NCBI RefSeq assembly: GCF_921293095.1
Contig: NC_060252.1
Span: 78,388,866-78,452,865 of the forward strand
Reading direction: 5' to 3'
DNA length: 64,000 nucleotides
DNA from: Ischnura elegans
Lineage: Eukaryota > Arthropoda > Insecta > Odonata > Coenagrionidae
Position numbers and translations under genes: made by a program
Notes under the pieces: generated by a model
Databases searched by the model: none
Told to the model about the DNA's origin: nothing
Seen by the model: only the letters and a program-made list of their open reading frames with translations
Shown: in pieces, positions 45,896-57,560 of the stretch
Numbering within the stretch: the stretch's first letter is position 1
How the letters are laid out: every line of letters begins with the position of its first letter

Positions 45896-46568
45896 CTAAT
45901 TGTAGAGGAAAGACAAGACAATAATGAGCATAATAACCCATCAAACTTACTCTTATCGACAAAATTCTTTAAAAATAGAACTACGTCAAATAAACTGCGA
46001 GAAGAAAATACACCAATTACATCATAATTGGTGACATACAAATCCACCATATATTTGTCGGCAGTCTACATTCGTGCATGTACCCTGAACATATTTTCTT
46101 TTTTCATTAGCGGATTGCAATTTATTTCCGCCACATATACTTCGGCTTCTAATACCGATAGTAATCGTTCCACCACATAATACAATGGGGATGATACTAA
46201 AAATTTTATAATAATGCCTGCAGGCACGCTGGAGTAGTTAGGATAGCAGAGGTCAGAGTTGAAATATGTGAACCAGGCGGATGTAGTGTAGTGTATACAA
46301 AGGCTATGGAAGTCCATACAAATAAAAATAAATATATTCATACGTCAGAGTTGCCAGGTAAAAAGCTACAATTCATAGCACCTATTATTTTCATTCAACG
46401 CCCTTTTACTTTTCATATTAGTAATAGCAATGGGCCAATCCCACATCTAGAATTTCATCGCGTTCAGTGACCTCGAATTCTGCCTAATTAATAGAGTTAG
46501 TGATCCTAATAGTAACTTTTCTTGCGATTAAGTGGGCTGCCACCAATTTTAAAGAGCTATAGTTCGTC

Positions 46569-46962
46569 ATTTATATTCATTCAAGACGCAATTCTCAAAA
46601 AAGGTTTCGCTCCACGGTTTTATTTTCAATTATCTTAATTCTTTTGCCTCCATTTGCAAAAAAATATATATTTTGGCAGTTTATTAAACTCCACAAGCTA
46701 ACTAGAGTACAATTTCGATACCTTACTTATACCGTAAAAATATTTTTGTTATACTGCAGCCACTAATAAGCAGGTAAACATGATTTGATACACAAAATTT
46801 CTCAATATTTCTGTAATATTTCGAGATTCTTATCAACTTCCTTCCACAAAAATATTTATTTCCCAATCCAATAAAATCAGTATCTTGAGAATTTTGCGTT
46901 CACTCATCTCGTTTTAATGAAGGGTCTCAAGTATTCCTCTTCCCAGTGTAACAATTCGCCCA
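46569..46962. repeat. Repeat, longer copy of the 45428 family
   Basis: It has the same start and the same end (CTCTTCCCAGTGTAACA) as the 45428 copy. It carries an internal segment of about 100 bp that the shorter copy lacks. Both are in the same orientation about 1.1 kb apart. Confidence 0.65.
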
Positions 46963-47639
46963 AACTCTTAAAGGTCAACTACATTTTTCCGGGTTGAAAG
47001 CGTGGCTTTGAGCAGCAGCATCTCGGCTATGAAATCTTGATGAGCATTTCTTTTCATTTTTACGCATGAGTCTCTAAGAGGAGATATGCCAGGTTGAGTA
47101 AGTACATTATTTAGGGAAAGCAAATAACTTTCTTTCCCCAGCTATTCTCTAGCTTGTTTTGGTTCTTCTCCTCAGCACATAAAAATTCAAGAACAATTTG
47201 CCACGAGCGCTACTGATCGGAAATATCTTAGGCTTCATTTACAACAAGACAAGGCGTTCCAAACTTCCGTATTTTCCTCAAACCACGCACTTCCTGCAAA
47301 TTCAACTAAATTTTGGAACAAAATAACAAAGATCTTATGAATAGTTAAAGGTAGAAAGCAAAATAAAACATAAAATCAGATTTCTAGTCTTTGGCTGTTT
47401 ACCGTTTATTCCAGACCTGAGTGCGATGTGTTTGGAAAACGTCAGAGATGGGCATGAATACTGTGAGTTAAGGTAAAAAATGAAGGGACTGATACGAAAA
47501 CACAATAACATTTTGAGGAACCTAAAATTAAACTATGGCGCAAAAAGGCAAACAATTTTTGAGTAGTCGAATGTAACTAGTCTGCTTCTTTGGTGCTTTT
47601 TCGTACTAAGGTTACTTCGAAAAAAATTACTCCTGTAAA

Positions 47640-47880
47640 CTTAGGGTCGGAAGCCTACCAATCCCTCCGACGCGCTCGCAAAAATACAAACTCTGAAGGA
47701 GCAATATAGTTTTAATACGGTAGAGTGTACATCTTGACACATGATGGCCTTAGTGATACATATAATAATAATGAAGACAATCATTGAGGCACAAGTTGGC
47801 AACAACGGAAAAGATAGACCTCGAATGAAATATTTAGACCAGATTTTGCACCACATACAGGTCTCACGCGAAAAAGCTGG
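47640..47880 (+). pseudogene. RTE-like LINE C-terminal relic
   Basis: Decayed frames read VYILTHDGL and then KTIIEAQVGNNGKDRPRMKY, the conserved C-terminal block of the LINE family (GHILRH...GRPRMKYLDQ). The N-terminal part is missing. Confidence 0.55.
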
Positions 47881-48259
47881 AAAGGAAACTTTCCGAACTT
47901 AGGTATTTTTAATGTATGATTATTAAGAGATGTTTCCCTGAGCTCTGTGCCTCATGCATGCATTAGTAATCTCAGACAATGTGAAAATCCTATCCTCTCC
48001 TGTAGAAACTAGGTCCCTGTGACGTCACGTGGAGTGGAATCGCATTGGCGCCAATCTGGCCTAATTCAAATGAGGTTTAAATTGACCGTTGCCATTCGTC
48101 TAAACTGGGATTTCTAAAACCAAATAATTTTTATATTATGAATACACTAATGGTGGGTAAGGAATCGCAATCAATGCATTTCGTTTTCTTTGATGAAGGA
48201 AACCACCCTATTGCCGTTTTAGTAAAGTAAGCAGAAGTTATTTAACCTTAATAAGAAGA

Positions 48260-48500
48260 AGGTACAACCTTATAGGCCACATCTTGAGAAATGATGGCCT
48301 GATGAAGATAATTGTCGAGGGAAAGTGGATGGCAAGAACGAAAAATGAAGACCTCGAATGAAATATATGGAACAGGTAAAGGATGCGAAAGAGAAAATAT
48401 ATGTAGGTGTGAAAATATTATATATGATATGATAAAGAAATTTAAAGAGTTTATATGACATAGAAATTGAGTGGAGACTTGCGTCAAAACAATCTTAACC
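48260..48500 (+). pseudogene. RTE-like LINE C-terminal relic
   Basis: It reads GHILRNDGLMKIIVEGKWMART, followed by a decayed LE.NIW/WRLASKQS-type ending (GGAGACTTGCGTCAAAAC). It is about 0.75 kb from a sister relic at 49000, in the same direction. Confidence 0.6.
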
Positions 48501-48999
48501 GTTAATTATACGCTAAGCGGGGATTTTTTCGCATTTTTAGAAAATTCGTAATAGTGCGTTTATTGCGTATAGACCACTGGTGGCACACTTTAGTATTCTA
48601 TTTCTGTACGTTTTCCTCGACCAAGAAGATTATCGTCTGCAATTCCTCAAGAAATATTATTCAATTATGAATGAATTTGCATATTATTACGCTTAATTTT
48701 CGTTTATAAATGAAAAATATATGTAAAGTGCTTTCAATTATAGAAGTTATCCAAATGCGTTAAAATACCCTTAAATTTTAATGCATATTTAGGAAAACCA
48801 AAAGCATAATAAAGTGCGGCAAAAAGCCGCAAAAGTGCAGTGGCGATGTCCTCGTGGGCGCGTGTAGCAAAGGGTTAAAATTATTAACCAGCTATTATGA
48901 TGTATTCTTCCACGATTCGCGGATAGAACAAACAATACACGGATACAAGGCCTATGAAAAGCATAACTAAGACAATGCGCGTTGTCAAATTTCCACAAA

Positions 49000-49215
49000 G
49001 TATCACCCTCGTATTATAGGTCATATCTTGAGACACAATAGCCTGATGGATGGAAGGACAATCGTCTAGGGAAAAGTAGATGGCAAGAACGGAAAAGGAT
49101 GGCCACAAATGAAATATATGAAACATGTAAAGAGGGTTATGAAAGAGAAGAAATAGGTGTGCAAATATTAGCTGATAGGAGAGTTGAGTGGAGAGCTGCG
49201 TCAAATCAATCTTAG
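49000..49215 (+). pseudogene. RTE-like LINE C-terminal relic abutting gene C exon
   Basis: It reads IGHILRHNSLMDGRTIV, then KGWPQMKYMKHVKR and a GELSGELRQINL-type end (normally VEWRAASNQS). It ends within about 25 bp of the gene C donor site, so the intron starts almost directly in old LINE sequence. Confidence 0.6.
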
Positions 49216-49236
49216 GATTGCTGATGATGAGATTAC

Positions 49237-49599
49237 CTTGTGATCATGTTTGGCGTGTTTCTCGTGGCCACCGCCCTCCTCGAAATGATAGTCGTGGTGC
49301 TTATGCTTGGGCCGATGTCCTCCGCTCGCCTGCGTTTGCTGATCGAAGTGGCTGTGTAGATTTGGGTGTCGGCGGTGGATATTGTAATAGTGGTAAGCTT
49401 TGTTGGGGTTGGAGCCGGAAGGGTCCCAATCGCGGTGCATTTCAAGGTGCCAGTTGCGATATTTCTGGTGCCAGTGGCTGGGGTAGAAGGTCAAGGCGGT
49501 CGACATGGGCAGAAGGTAGGCCAGGACACAGCAAGCGAGAAAACTCTTTCCTCCAGGGTCCATGAGTAGTTCCACTGTATTGATTGATGATAGGTCCAT
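49237..49599 (-). CDS. Gene C 5' coding exon, signal peptide and His-rich segment
   Basis: Two ATGs are possible: 49599 (AAGATGG context) and 49563. Both lead into the hydrophobic segment SFLACCVLAYLLPMSTALT, a signal peptide. The mature part starts FYPSHWHQKYRNWHLEMHRD and becomes His/Lys-rich (HRPKHKHHDYHFEEGGGHEKHAKHDHK). The frame then runs straight into a good donor, AAG/GTAATC at 49236/49237, and stops 11 codons later inside LINE sequence. That argues for splicing there, in phase 0, to the acceptor at 42198. The intron would be 7.0 kb. It is possible that other small exons lie between. Confidence 0.7.
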
Positions 49600-49734
49600 C
49601 TTCGTTTCCTGGGTAACTGCTTAACTAGAGGTGAATATATGACTCCTTCGATGAATTTTTCTATATCCCTCCAATTAGCTTGAAATAAAGATAGAGAAAA
49701 ATTTTACTTCGAATTGAGGCGTCTCAAGTCCGAA

Positions 49735-49740
49735 TATATA
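49735..49740 (-). promoter_or_regulatory. TATA-like box of gene C
   Basis: The minus strand reads TCTATATATTCG 136 bp upstream of the first ATG, the same distance as in gene B. No independent start-site evidence exists. Confidence 0.45.
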
Positions 49741-49744
49741 GATT

Positions 49745-50463
49745 ATTCCTTAAACACTTTTTTCTATAAGTCTATAACAACTGTTTAGAGCGCCCTCTTC
49801 TGATACCTGAAGTCAGACAAATACCGCTGCAGATAAACTGATCAGTTTCATGCCATGGTATGCGTGTTGCTTACGAGATCCTCACGACATTGTTGTCTTC
49901 ACTGGAAGGCAAACGTTCGGCTCATCACCGAGAGACAACTATGAAGAGTCTGTCATTGGCCTGCTCCTCAGTCAGTGGTTCTTCCCCGATTGCGTTCGTC
50001 GTCGGTAGTTCCGGAACCTTTTATAGTCTCCGACAGCGCGTATCGCGGAATGTTATCGTGAGCTGGGTTCTCATGTCGTTCTCTCGGTGGAAAAAAATTA
50101 ATAATTACGAGACACGCTGTGCCCCGTGCAACTGATGTCAGTCTTTCCCTCCGTTGCTGTCGTGAGATCCGAAATCCTTTTGTCCTCTCCCCTAAGGCGG
50201 TTCCCCCACCCACTTCCCTTCCGGTCCATCATCAGCGTGCTTTACTGCGGCAGGTCCAGAGTGATTCTTCTCCTCTTCATTCAAAAGGTAAACTCTCTAA
50301 CTTCCCCTTCCTTCCTTGCTTCCGCATGCTTCTCCACCCTCTCCTCTGTTCCAAAAGAGATTTCGGGCTACTTACCGACGAGAATTCTTAGTTTTTGTCT
50401 TAGCCACCATATTTAGGATTTATCACTAATTGTGCATTCTCAAAAAAGAAGTCATTCACTCAG
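49745..50463. other. 5' flank of gene C
   Basis: It contains a pyrimidine-rich, less AT-rich stretch (50120-50390) with short ORFs but no recognised gene. It may hold regulatory DNA. Confidence 0.4.
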
Positions 50464-50664
50464 TCTACAGAGCGAAAGAAATCACTTCGTTATGTTACAC
50501 CAAACTTTATTAATCCAACCCACGGTTTCTACTACCATATAGTCATTACCATGGTTCCAACCAAATGGTTCACCTTGATAATGATCATATAGAAGTTAAA
50601 ACCCAGGGTCGAATTGATAAAGTTTTGTGGAACATTTCAAAATGATTTCTTTCGCACCGTAGAT
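50464..50664. repeat. Decayed inverted repeat of the hammerhead type
   Basis: The left arm starts GCGAAAGAAATCACTTCG (50472), and the right arm ends with its near-reverse complement at 50655. Arms are about 85-95 bp, with the centre near 50563. Read outward, the right arm has AAAACCCAGGGTCG and the left arm has GAAACCGTGGGTTGG. These match the GAAA, self-complementary stem III and cleavage base of the 42.3-kb hammerheads. The CTGANGA core is lost in both arms. Confidence 0.6.
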
Positions 50665-51100
50665 AGGTGGTGCCACAAAGGGAAGCCTGAACACTATATA
50701 CATATATTCATTCACTCAGATTGAATCCGTAATGCATTAAAACGATAAGGTGAGGGGTAATATTCTCAATCACTCGGTGAATAAACCTGGAGGTTGGTAT
50801 GGTTAGGTGAGGGTAGAGCTCACTCCAGAATAAGGTGCAGACGCGTGAATATTACGCATTTAGGATATAGGGGTCAGTTTCTTTCCTTAAGTATGGGGTG
50901 TCCGAAGCTGCTCCCGGGTAAAATAATATACGGTGAAAAATCTTCCCCAATCTGCCAATCGTTCGTAAGTGTAAATTGATAAAACGCGAAAGTTTCCGTC
51001 GATTTATCATTAGTTGGTGACTTCATTAGAATTCTGATTCATTGAACCGTTAATAGAAACCCTTTCTTCTAGAGAATTATCGCTCAACCAGAGGGTAAAC
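50665..51100. other. Intergenic DNA
   Basis: No feature recognised. Confidence 0.45.
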
Positions 51101-51250
51101 AACATCGAACCACGTGAGATCCAAGATGCAGCGGAGAAGCGGCGACTTCGCAAGGCATTAGTTTGTGACGTCATCAAGTTGTCTGCGAAAGTGATACTCG
51201 TCGTGAATAGCTCGAGAAGAAGGCCAAGATTGAGAAACGGAAAACATACG
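51100..51250 (-). repeat. Left member of an inverted pair with a CRE-like core
   Basis: It contains AGTTTGTGACGTCATCAA (51160-51177), the exact reverse complement of 52813-52830. Flanking bases (GAGCTATTC, TTTCGC) also correspond. The core TGACGTCA is a cAMP-response-element palindrome. Confidence 0.6.
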
Positions 51251-52754
51251 AGTTCTTCCATCATTCAAACTTTATCAGAATCAATAATTGAATTATTTAG
51301 GTGAAATAGGTCGCAGCGCTATCATGGATACCATTCTTGTTATGGATGAAAGCGCTGCGTCAACAATTAAAATATGACAAATAAGGTACTGTTCTTCATT
51401 GGATATGCGTAAATTGATTTCTTCAGCACCCATACCAGACGATCGAATCAACAAGTGGCTAGGGGACAAGAGATGGTTTAATGTAATAACAGCGGATTGT
51501 ACTCACGTTTACATGGCTAGATTACGTGATGAATATAATTCTTCAAAGGAAGAGATTATTCAATATTAAAACAATGAGACTGGTTTAAAAAAACAGACAG
51601 AGAAACATAATCCGTGACTCGAATGTCATTCTGCTTCTTCGTCATTTTAGGACTTAGGTTTCTTATCAATAATCTTCTCCTGATATTTGCGTTTATTTGC
51701 AAATACACGGGAAATCTAACGGAGAGTACATTTTAATGCAAGTTGCGTGAGGAAAACCATGAAATAAGTACTTGAGGCTACTCAAAGGGATACGATGAAG
51801 AAGAGTCACAGAGAATTAAAAGCAGTGGGAGAAGAATAAATGGATGATATTAGGATACCAACCCTGAGGTTGTGTGATTTTTGAGACTTACTTTCCCTCT
51901 GTCTTTTCAACTTTCCTTTCTCCATTTTCACACTGGGCCTTTCTACTGGAGATAGGAGTGAAAACGCGAAGATAATACTTCTTTATACTTTTTCGATTAT
52001 GGTTCCTGCAGTGACAGAGATAATTTCACCATAAAATTTCAAACAATAAATATTTTGCACCTGGCATCGCAAATATTTCAACCCTCTCCATTTCTTTGAG
52101 TAACATCTCTTCCAAAGAAAAGTTATGGAGTACATAAAACGCCATAATTACTTTCCCCTTTGTTCCAACCTCAAAACCAATTATCCTATTGTGTTTTTTT
52201 TCTTAAAAAAACATCTTTTTTTTCAAATGAGTTTCCGGTGCTCTTGAATTTCAATGGCAGAGTAGTAGGATGAGGCCTAGGAAGGAAACGCATTGTGTGC
52301 TGATATTAAATACGGGGAAGAAGATTCTTTTATTTGCCCTCAAAATCTCGCTCACTCGCAGCCAGAAAGAAGATGATGACCGTGCAGGTGACATCGGCAG
52401 CATGATACGGGAGCTATTTTAAACCCCTTTTCGACGTGCTTTTTTTCTTTTTCACAGTGGAGAGGGAAGATGATTTCTTTTGGCAGCGTTTTCACTCGGA
52501 GCCAGGAACACGCTCCTCCGCGCTCATCGGAGTCGTGAACTTGATGCACGCCGAGGAAAAATTCGTCAAAGTCGTAGAGGATGTCGCTTAAAGATAGACT
52601 ATGAGGATGCTGTTGTCGCTAGAGAGAAGCAAATGTCGCTTCAATGAACATCACTAGAATGGTCTCTTCGAATGAGCTCGCGAAACATTGTCCTAATTAT
52701 GATGGAGATAAAAAAATACAGAGACATGCATTTTTCCGTTTTTCAATGTAACTC
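51251..52754. other. DNA between the inverted pair
   Basis: There is no coding region. If the pair at 51.1 and 52.8 kb marks the ends of an element, this would be its interior. I see no transposase motif. Confidence 0.4.
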
Positions 52755-52920
52755 CTACTTCTGGAGCTATTCGACTCGAAAAATCGACTACCTCGATCCT
52801 TTCGCCGATAAGTTGATGACGTCACAAACTCCTGCCTGGTGGGTAAACGCTTTTCAGGTACCTTCGGGTCTCGCTCTTGGGCTGACGTGCACCATTGTTC
52901 TTCACACTCTTTCTTAATGA
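52755..52920 (+). repeat. Right member of the inverted pair
   Basis: TTGATGACGTCACAAACT (52813-52830) pairs exactly with 51160-51177. The wider similarity is weak and patchy. Confidence 0.6.
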
Positions 52921-53748
52921 ATTCTTTCCTATGAATGAGCGGTTCTTCCTGAGTTGGTGGGGGGCTTCAATCAGGTCGCCAATTCATGAAAATTAAAAAC
53001 GTCTTTCGCGATTGTTAGTTTTAAAAGTATGAGAGAACGGCTGAATGAGGAATCCATTTTCGCCGTAACATATATTTCTCTTCCACCTGCTTCATTCCAC
53101 AAAGTATTTGTGGCTCATCGACTAAAGATAACTAAAAATAGGCTTTCCTTGATATGTATCCTGCGACTTGAATTCAAAAATACACATTTTTTGTAGGTTT
53201 CATTGCAGATACTTGTCAAAAATACGAAAAATATTTTAATAAATATAATATTAATAATGCTAGATATTATAAGTCATATTGACAAAAAAAACTTATACTA
53301 AGCGCATTAAACCTTAAGAATCACGATTACAATAACATCTAAGCACGCAACTTGGCTACTTTTAGAAGCATTGGCAAAATAATGGTGTAACTGAGCTCGA
53401 ATCACGTTAGTCACTTGAAAAAGGGTCAAAAAGCTGGAATAGATATACGGTTTGGTATTAGCAATGATAAGAGTTCGTGACTTTCATTATCAATTCGTGA
53501 CTTCGATTATCAACTTTCTCTGTAGCCTAATGTTTGCTCATTGTCCACTATGAATGTTATGTTTGCAGACTAAACATTTTTATTACACTGGTAAAATTAA
53601 TTGCTCGCGAACCAGTCTTTGTAAGAGGACTCATCCCTCCCTCTCAACTGGTCGTAGTTTTCTTATTTTTTTGGAGATGAATAATTCGTTTAAGGGTAAC
53701 ACATCATGCAGAAACCATTGGGGCTTGTAGAAGACACGTGCCGGCATT
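52921..53748. other. Intergenic DNA
   Basis: No feature recognised. A short direct repeat (TTCGTGACTTTCATTATC-like) occurs near 53475-53510. Confidence 0.4.
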
Positions 53749-54021
53749 CATAGGCGGATTTAGGGGGGGGGGGGCACGGGGGCACGTGCCACCTCCGGAC
53801 GCTTAAAAAATAGACAACATTTTAAACACGGTTATTAATACGTTCGTTTTATTTTGTGTATTACGGAGCCACAGTCTTTTAATTTAATATTAATAACTTT
53901 ACTATAAAAATAAAGAGAAAATTTTCAACATTCATTGTTGTATTTTTTTTATCACAAATATGGGAAGACCTGTCAGACCCTTGTGCCCCCCGCAAAAAAA
54001 ATAATCCTGGATCCGCCCCTG
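53749..54021 (-). mobile_element. hAT-type MITE, reverse relative of 31066
   Basis: The ends are CATAGGCGGATTTAGGGG and, inward from the right, CAGGGGCGGATCCAGG. Flanks CCGGCATT (53741-53748) and ACTGCATT (54022-54029) match at 6 of 8 positions. The internal blocks match 31066-31323 in reverse. Confidence 0.7.
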
Positions 54022-54029
54022 ACTGCATT

Positions 54030-54715
54030 TCAAGTATTATAAAAAATTACGTATGATAAAATAATGAGGAAATTTTTGGGGAAAAAAAATGCTGACCAAA
54101 GTCAATTTTTTGTGCCCTGATATTTTCGTCGATGTTTCATAAGGTTTAAACAAATGATCCGAGATCAAAAATGACCGGCAGAGTGGAATGTGTTTTCTTA
54201 TACAAGGACGGATACCAACAGCTCAACCGGTCCTTTGCAGTGACGGATTACTCGTTTAAAACTTATGCGTCATATATACGTATATATATTGAGTATGCAT
54301 ACTAACATCTTGTAATTTGAAGGGCATTATGAATTGGCCAGTTGTCAGCATTTTCCTACATCTCGAATTCGATAATTTTAACCTTTGACTTTTAATTATT
54401 ATCTAAGATTTAATCTTTTAATAATAGAGATGAGGGCAGGATCTACTTTGGCCAATTTTCAGTATGATCGCAATGAGCTCTCTCTATTCAACCGACTTTC
54501 CGTCCTGATAAATTCTCTTCCGACTGACATTGATCCTTATTCTTTATCAATTAAAAATTTTACTTTAATTTTACAATCATATATATTAAAGAATAATGGC
54601 TACGTATAAGTTGGTAAATATTGTGGTTTTATTTTTTTAGTGTTTGATTTGAAATTTTAATTAGCTTAAGCGTTGAATTTTGATTTGTTACTAGTAAGTA
54701 CACTTAAAATTGGTA
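54030..54715. other. Intergenic DNA
   Basis: AT-rich. The 74-codon ORF at 54385 is leucine- and serine-rich with no recognised domain. Confidence 0.45.
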
Positions 54716-55544
54716 GGCTTGCTACAAGGTTCTTAAAGTAAAGGTTGCCTCATTCGCGACTCGGGCTCCCATTGGCTTGACGTCACGGTAGACCCAACTT
54801 CCAGCGCCATTTCAAATTCTAGCCTTTCCGCGGGCCTAACTGCTTACCGCAGCGAGTTCTTGAATTTACCCTCTATCGAACACTATAAGCCGAATTTTAA
54901 ATTGAAGGCCGATTTATGAAAATAATGATGATAAGATTTAAAAAAAGATAAATTCGTGTATTCAGACGCCATAATTTCCTGATGAAGTGATGAAATGGGA
55001 AGGTGTGCGAGTTGATTCCGTGTCCACACTTCCTTCCTGTAACTCTCAAAACACTGTTTTCCTTGCTACTTCCGCAATATAATTTAAACTTAGATTAATA
55101 TGGCTGGGAGGAAAATACGCAAAAACCAAATTAGTTGCTTCAAAAAATTACAGTTCTGCAACTTTTTAAATAGAAATTATGCTCGTTTTCATTCTTCGCC
55201 GGGCTTTGAAAATACAGACTGTCCCAAGGGTCGTGTGTCATTTTTGACCTATAAATTTAGTAACTTTGCATGGAGAAATGTTCATTAAAATTAGCATATG
55301 TACTTATGGGAAAAAGTCCTAAGTTTTGTTGAGTGTAAAAAAAAATTTTACAATTTTGACCTTTTGACCTCACAATGTGGGTCCAAACCAAAAATCTCAA
55401 CTTGCCTTAATTTCAATGTTTAAAAAATCGAGATAGAAAAAAGTCTGAATTTCATTGACCAAGATGACTATTCTTAGGTTTTCGGACACGAGAAACCCGA
55501 AAATAATACTTTTATTCACAAAAATTCAACTGTTGACCCAGTAA

Positions 55545-56480
55545 GGTCACCGTCAAGGTCACAAAGGTGGCAAAAAGAATAGTATACCAACAAAGGTGTC
55601 GGGTCCATCCATGGGTTTTATAGGGTGCCCAAGTCATTGGTAAAGTCCAAAAACCCTTATTAATCACTAATTGACCTCCGAGGGTCACAATGGGGGTCAA
55701 AGGTCATAGAGTTAAACGTCGGGCCATCATGACAACCAACGTGTCAAACCATGGGTTTTGAAGGGTGCCAAAGTCGGTTAGGCAGTTCATAGATCCGTAG
55801 TGTTGATTTTTAGACCTCCGAGGGTCACAATGGGGGTCAAAGGTCATAGGGTTAAACCTCGGGCAATCATGACAACCAACGTGTCAAGCGATAGGTTTTG
55901 GAGGGTGCCAAAGTCGGTTAGGCAGTTCATAGATCCGTAGTGTGGATTTTTTGACCTCTGAGGGTCACAATGGGGGTCAAAGGTCATAGGGTTAAACCTC
56001 GGGCAATCATGACAACCAACGTGTCAAGCGATAGGTTTTGGAGGGTGCCAAAGTCGGTTAGGCAGTTCATAGATCCGTAGTGTGGATTTTTTGACCTCTG
56101 AGGGTCACAATGGGGGTCAAAGGTCATAGGGTTAAACCTCGGGCAATCATGACAACCAACGTGTCAAACGATAGGTTTTGGAGGGTGCCAAAGTCGGTTA
56201 GGCAGTTCATAGATCCGCTCATAGACTTTTGCTGTTGAGGGTCACAATGGGGGTCAAAGGTCATAGAGTTAAACCTCGGGCCAATATGACAGCATAAGTG
56301 TGGAACCATGGGTTTTAAAGTGTGCCCAAGTCAGTTTTGCTGTTCGTAGATCCATATTGTGTATTTTTTTACCACCGAGGGTCATAATGGGGGTCAAAGG
56401 TCATAGAGGTATGTTTTGGAGTAATAGGAAAACTAATGTCCCCAGCCAAAGGTTTAGAAGGGTGACCAAGTGAGTGGTGG
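55545..56480 (+). repeat. 140-bp tandem array with DR1 motifs, left arm
   Basis: GGGTCACAATGGGGGTCAAA begins at 55682, 55822, 55962, 56102, 56239 and 56379, a 140-bp period with one 137-bp step. A diverged copy precedes at about 55557. All six carry GGGTCAAAGGTCA, a DR1 arrangement (AGGTCA-like half-sites spaced by one base). Confidence 0.9.
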
Positions 56481-57112
56481 TAGTACACATATCGACTGTC
56501 TTTTCCGACAAGCCTCCCCCGCCCTCTTAGTTTCGAGCCGTTGTTGATTATTTATTTCCCTAGACATCTTTTTTCCCGACTCTGTGTCCGCGCACTATTG
56601 TCCGCGCAGCGTGTACTAGAAAATTCCAGGTGTGCGTTATAACGAATTTAAAAATTCTAAACTGGAAGACCTAGAAAGTGTAATGTTGCAGGAGCTTCAA
56701 AAGAAGAAGAGCATGGCAATCGAAACCATATCTACAATTGGATGGTTGACTAGCACAATGAAAACTCCATGTTCACATTTCAGTTTATTATCCTATTAAT
56801 GTTGTCGTTTTATGATATTTCTCTAAAATCGTCCAATTTTTATCAGATTGCTTGATACAATCAAAATAAAAGCTGGATTCATCCATTGCTTTTATTTTTT
56901 ACCTTAAGGTTTTGGACATAGCCAATATCTTTTTAAACGGAGTTTTGTCTTACACTTTGGGCGACAAATCAAAAGAATATTTAGAGAAATAAATAATCAA
57001 CTGCGGCGTTAAAGTAAGAGAGCACGGGGGGCCTGTTGGAAAAGACTGCGAGGAAATGGAAAAAATTCGGAAGGAAGGAATGGTAAGCGTGTTGCATACT
57101 TTCTTACTATAT

Positions 57113-57560
57113 GGTTTAACTCTAAGACCTTTGACCCCATTATGAATTTCGGAGGTCAAAAAATCCACACTACGGATCTATGAACTGCCTAACCGACTTT
57201 GGCACCCTCCAAAACCTATCGCTTGACACGTTGGTTGTCATGATTGCCCGAGGTTTAACCCTATGACCTTTGACCCCCATTGTGACCCTCGGAGGTCTAA
57301 AAATCAACACTACGGATCTATGAACTGCCTAACCGACTTTGGCACCCTTCAAAACCCATGGTTTGACACGTTGGTTGTCATGATGGCCCGACGTTTAACT
57401 CTATGACCTTTGACCCCCATTGTGACCCTCGGAGGTCAATTAGTGATTAATAAGGGTTTTTGGACTTTACCAATGACTTGGGCACCCTATAAAACCCATG
57501 GATGGACCCGACACCTTTGTTGGTATACTATTCTTTTTGCCACCTTTGTGACCTTGACGG
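57113..57560 (-). repeat. 140-bp tandem array, right arm
   Basis: It has reverse-oriented copies with their TGTGACC-like starts at about 57141, 57281 and 57421, again 140 bp apart. The two outer ones keep TGACCTTTGACCC (DR1). The innermost differs by one base. There are three fewer units than in the left arm. Confidence 0.85.
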
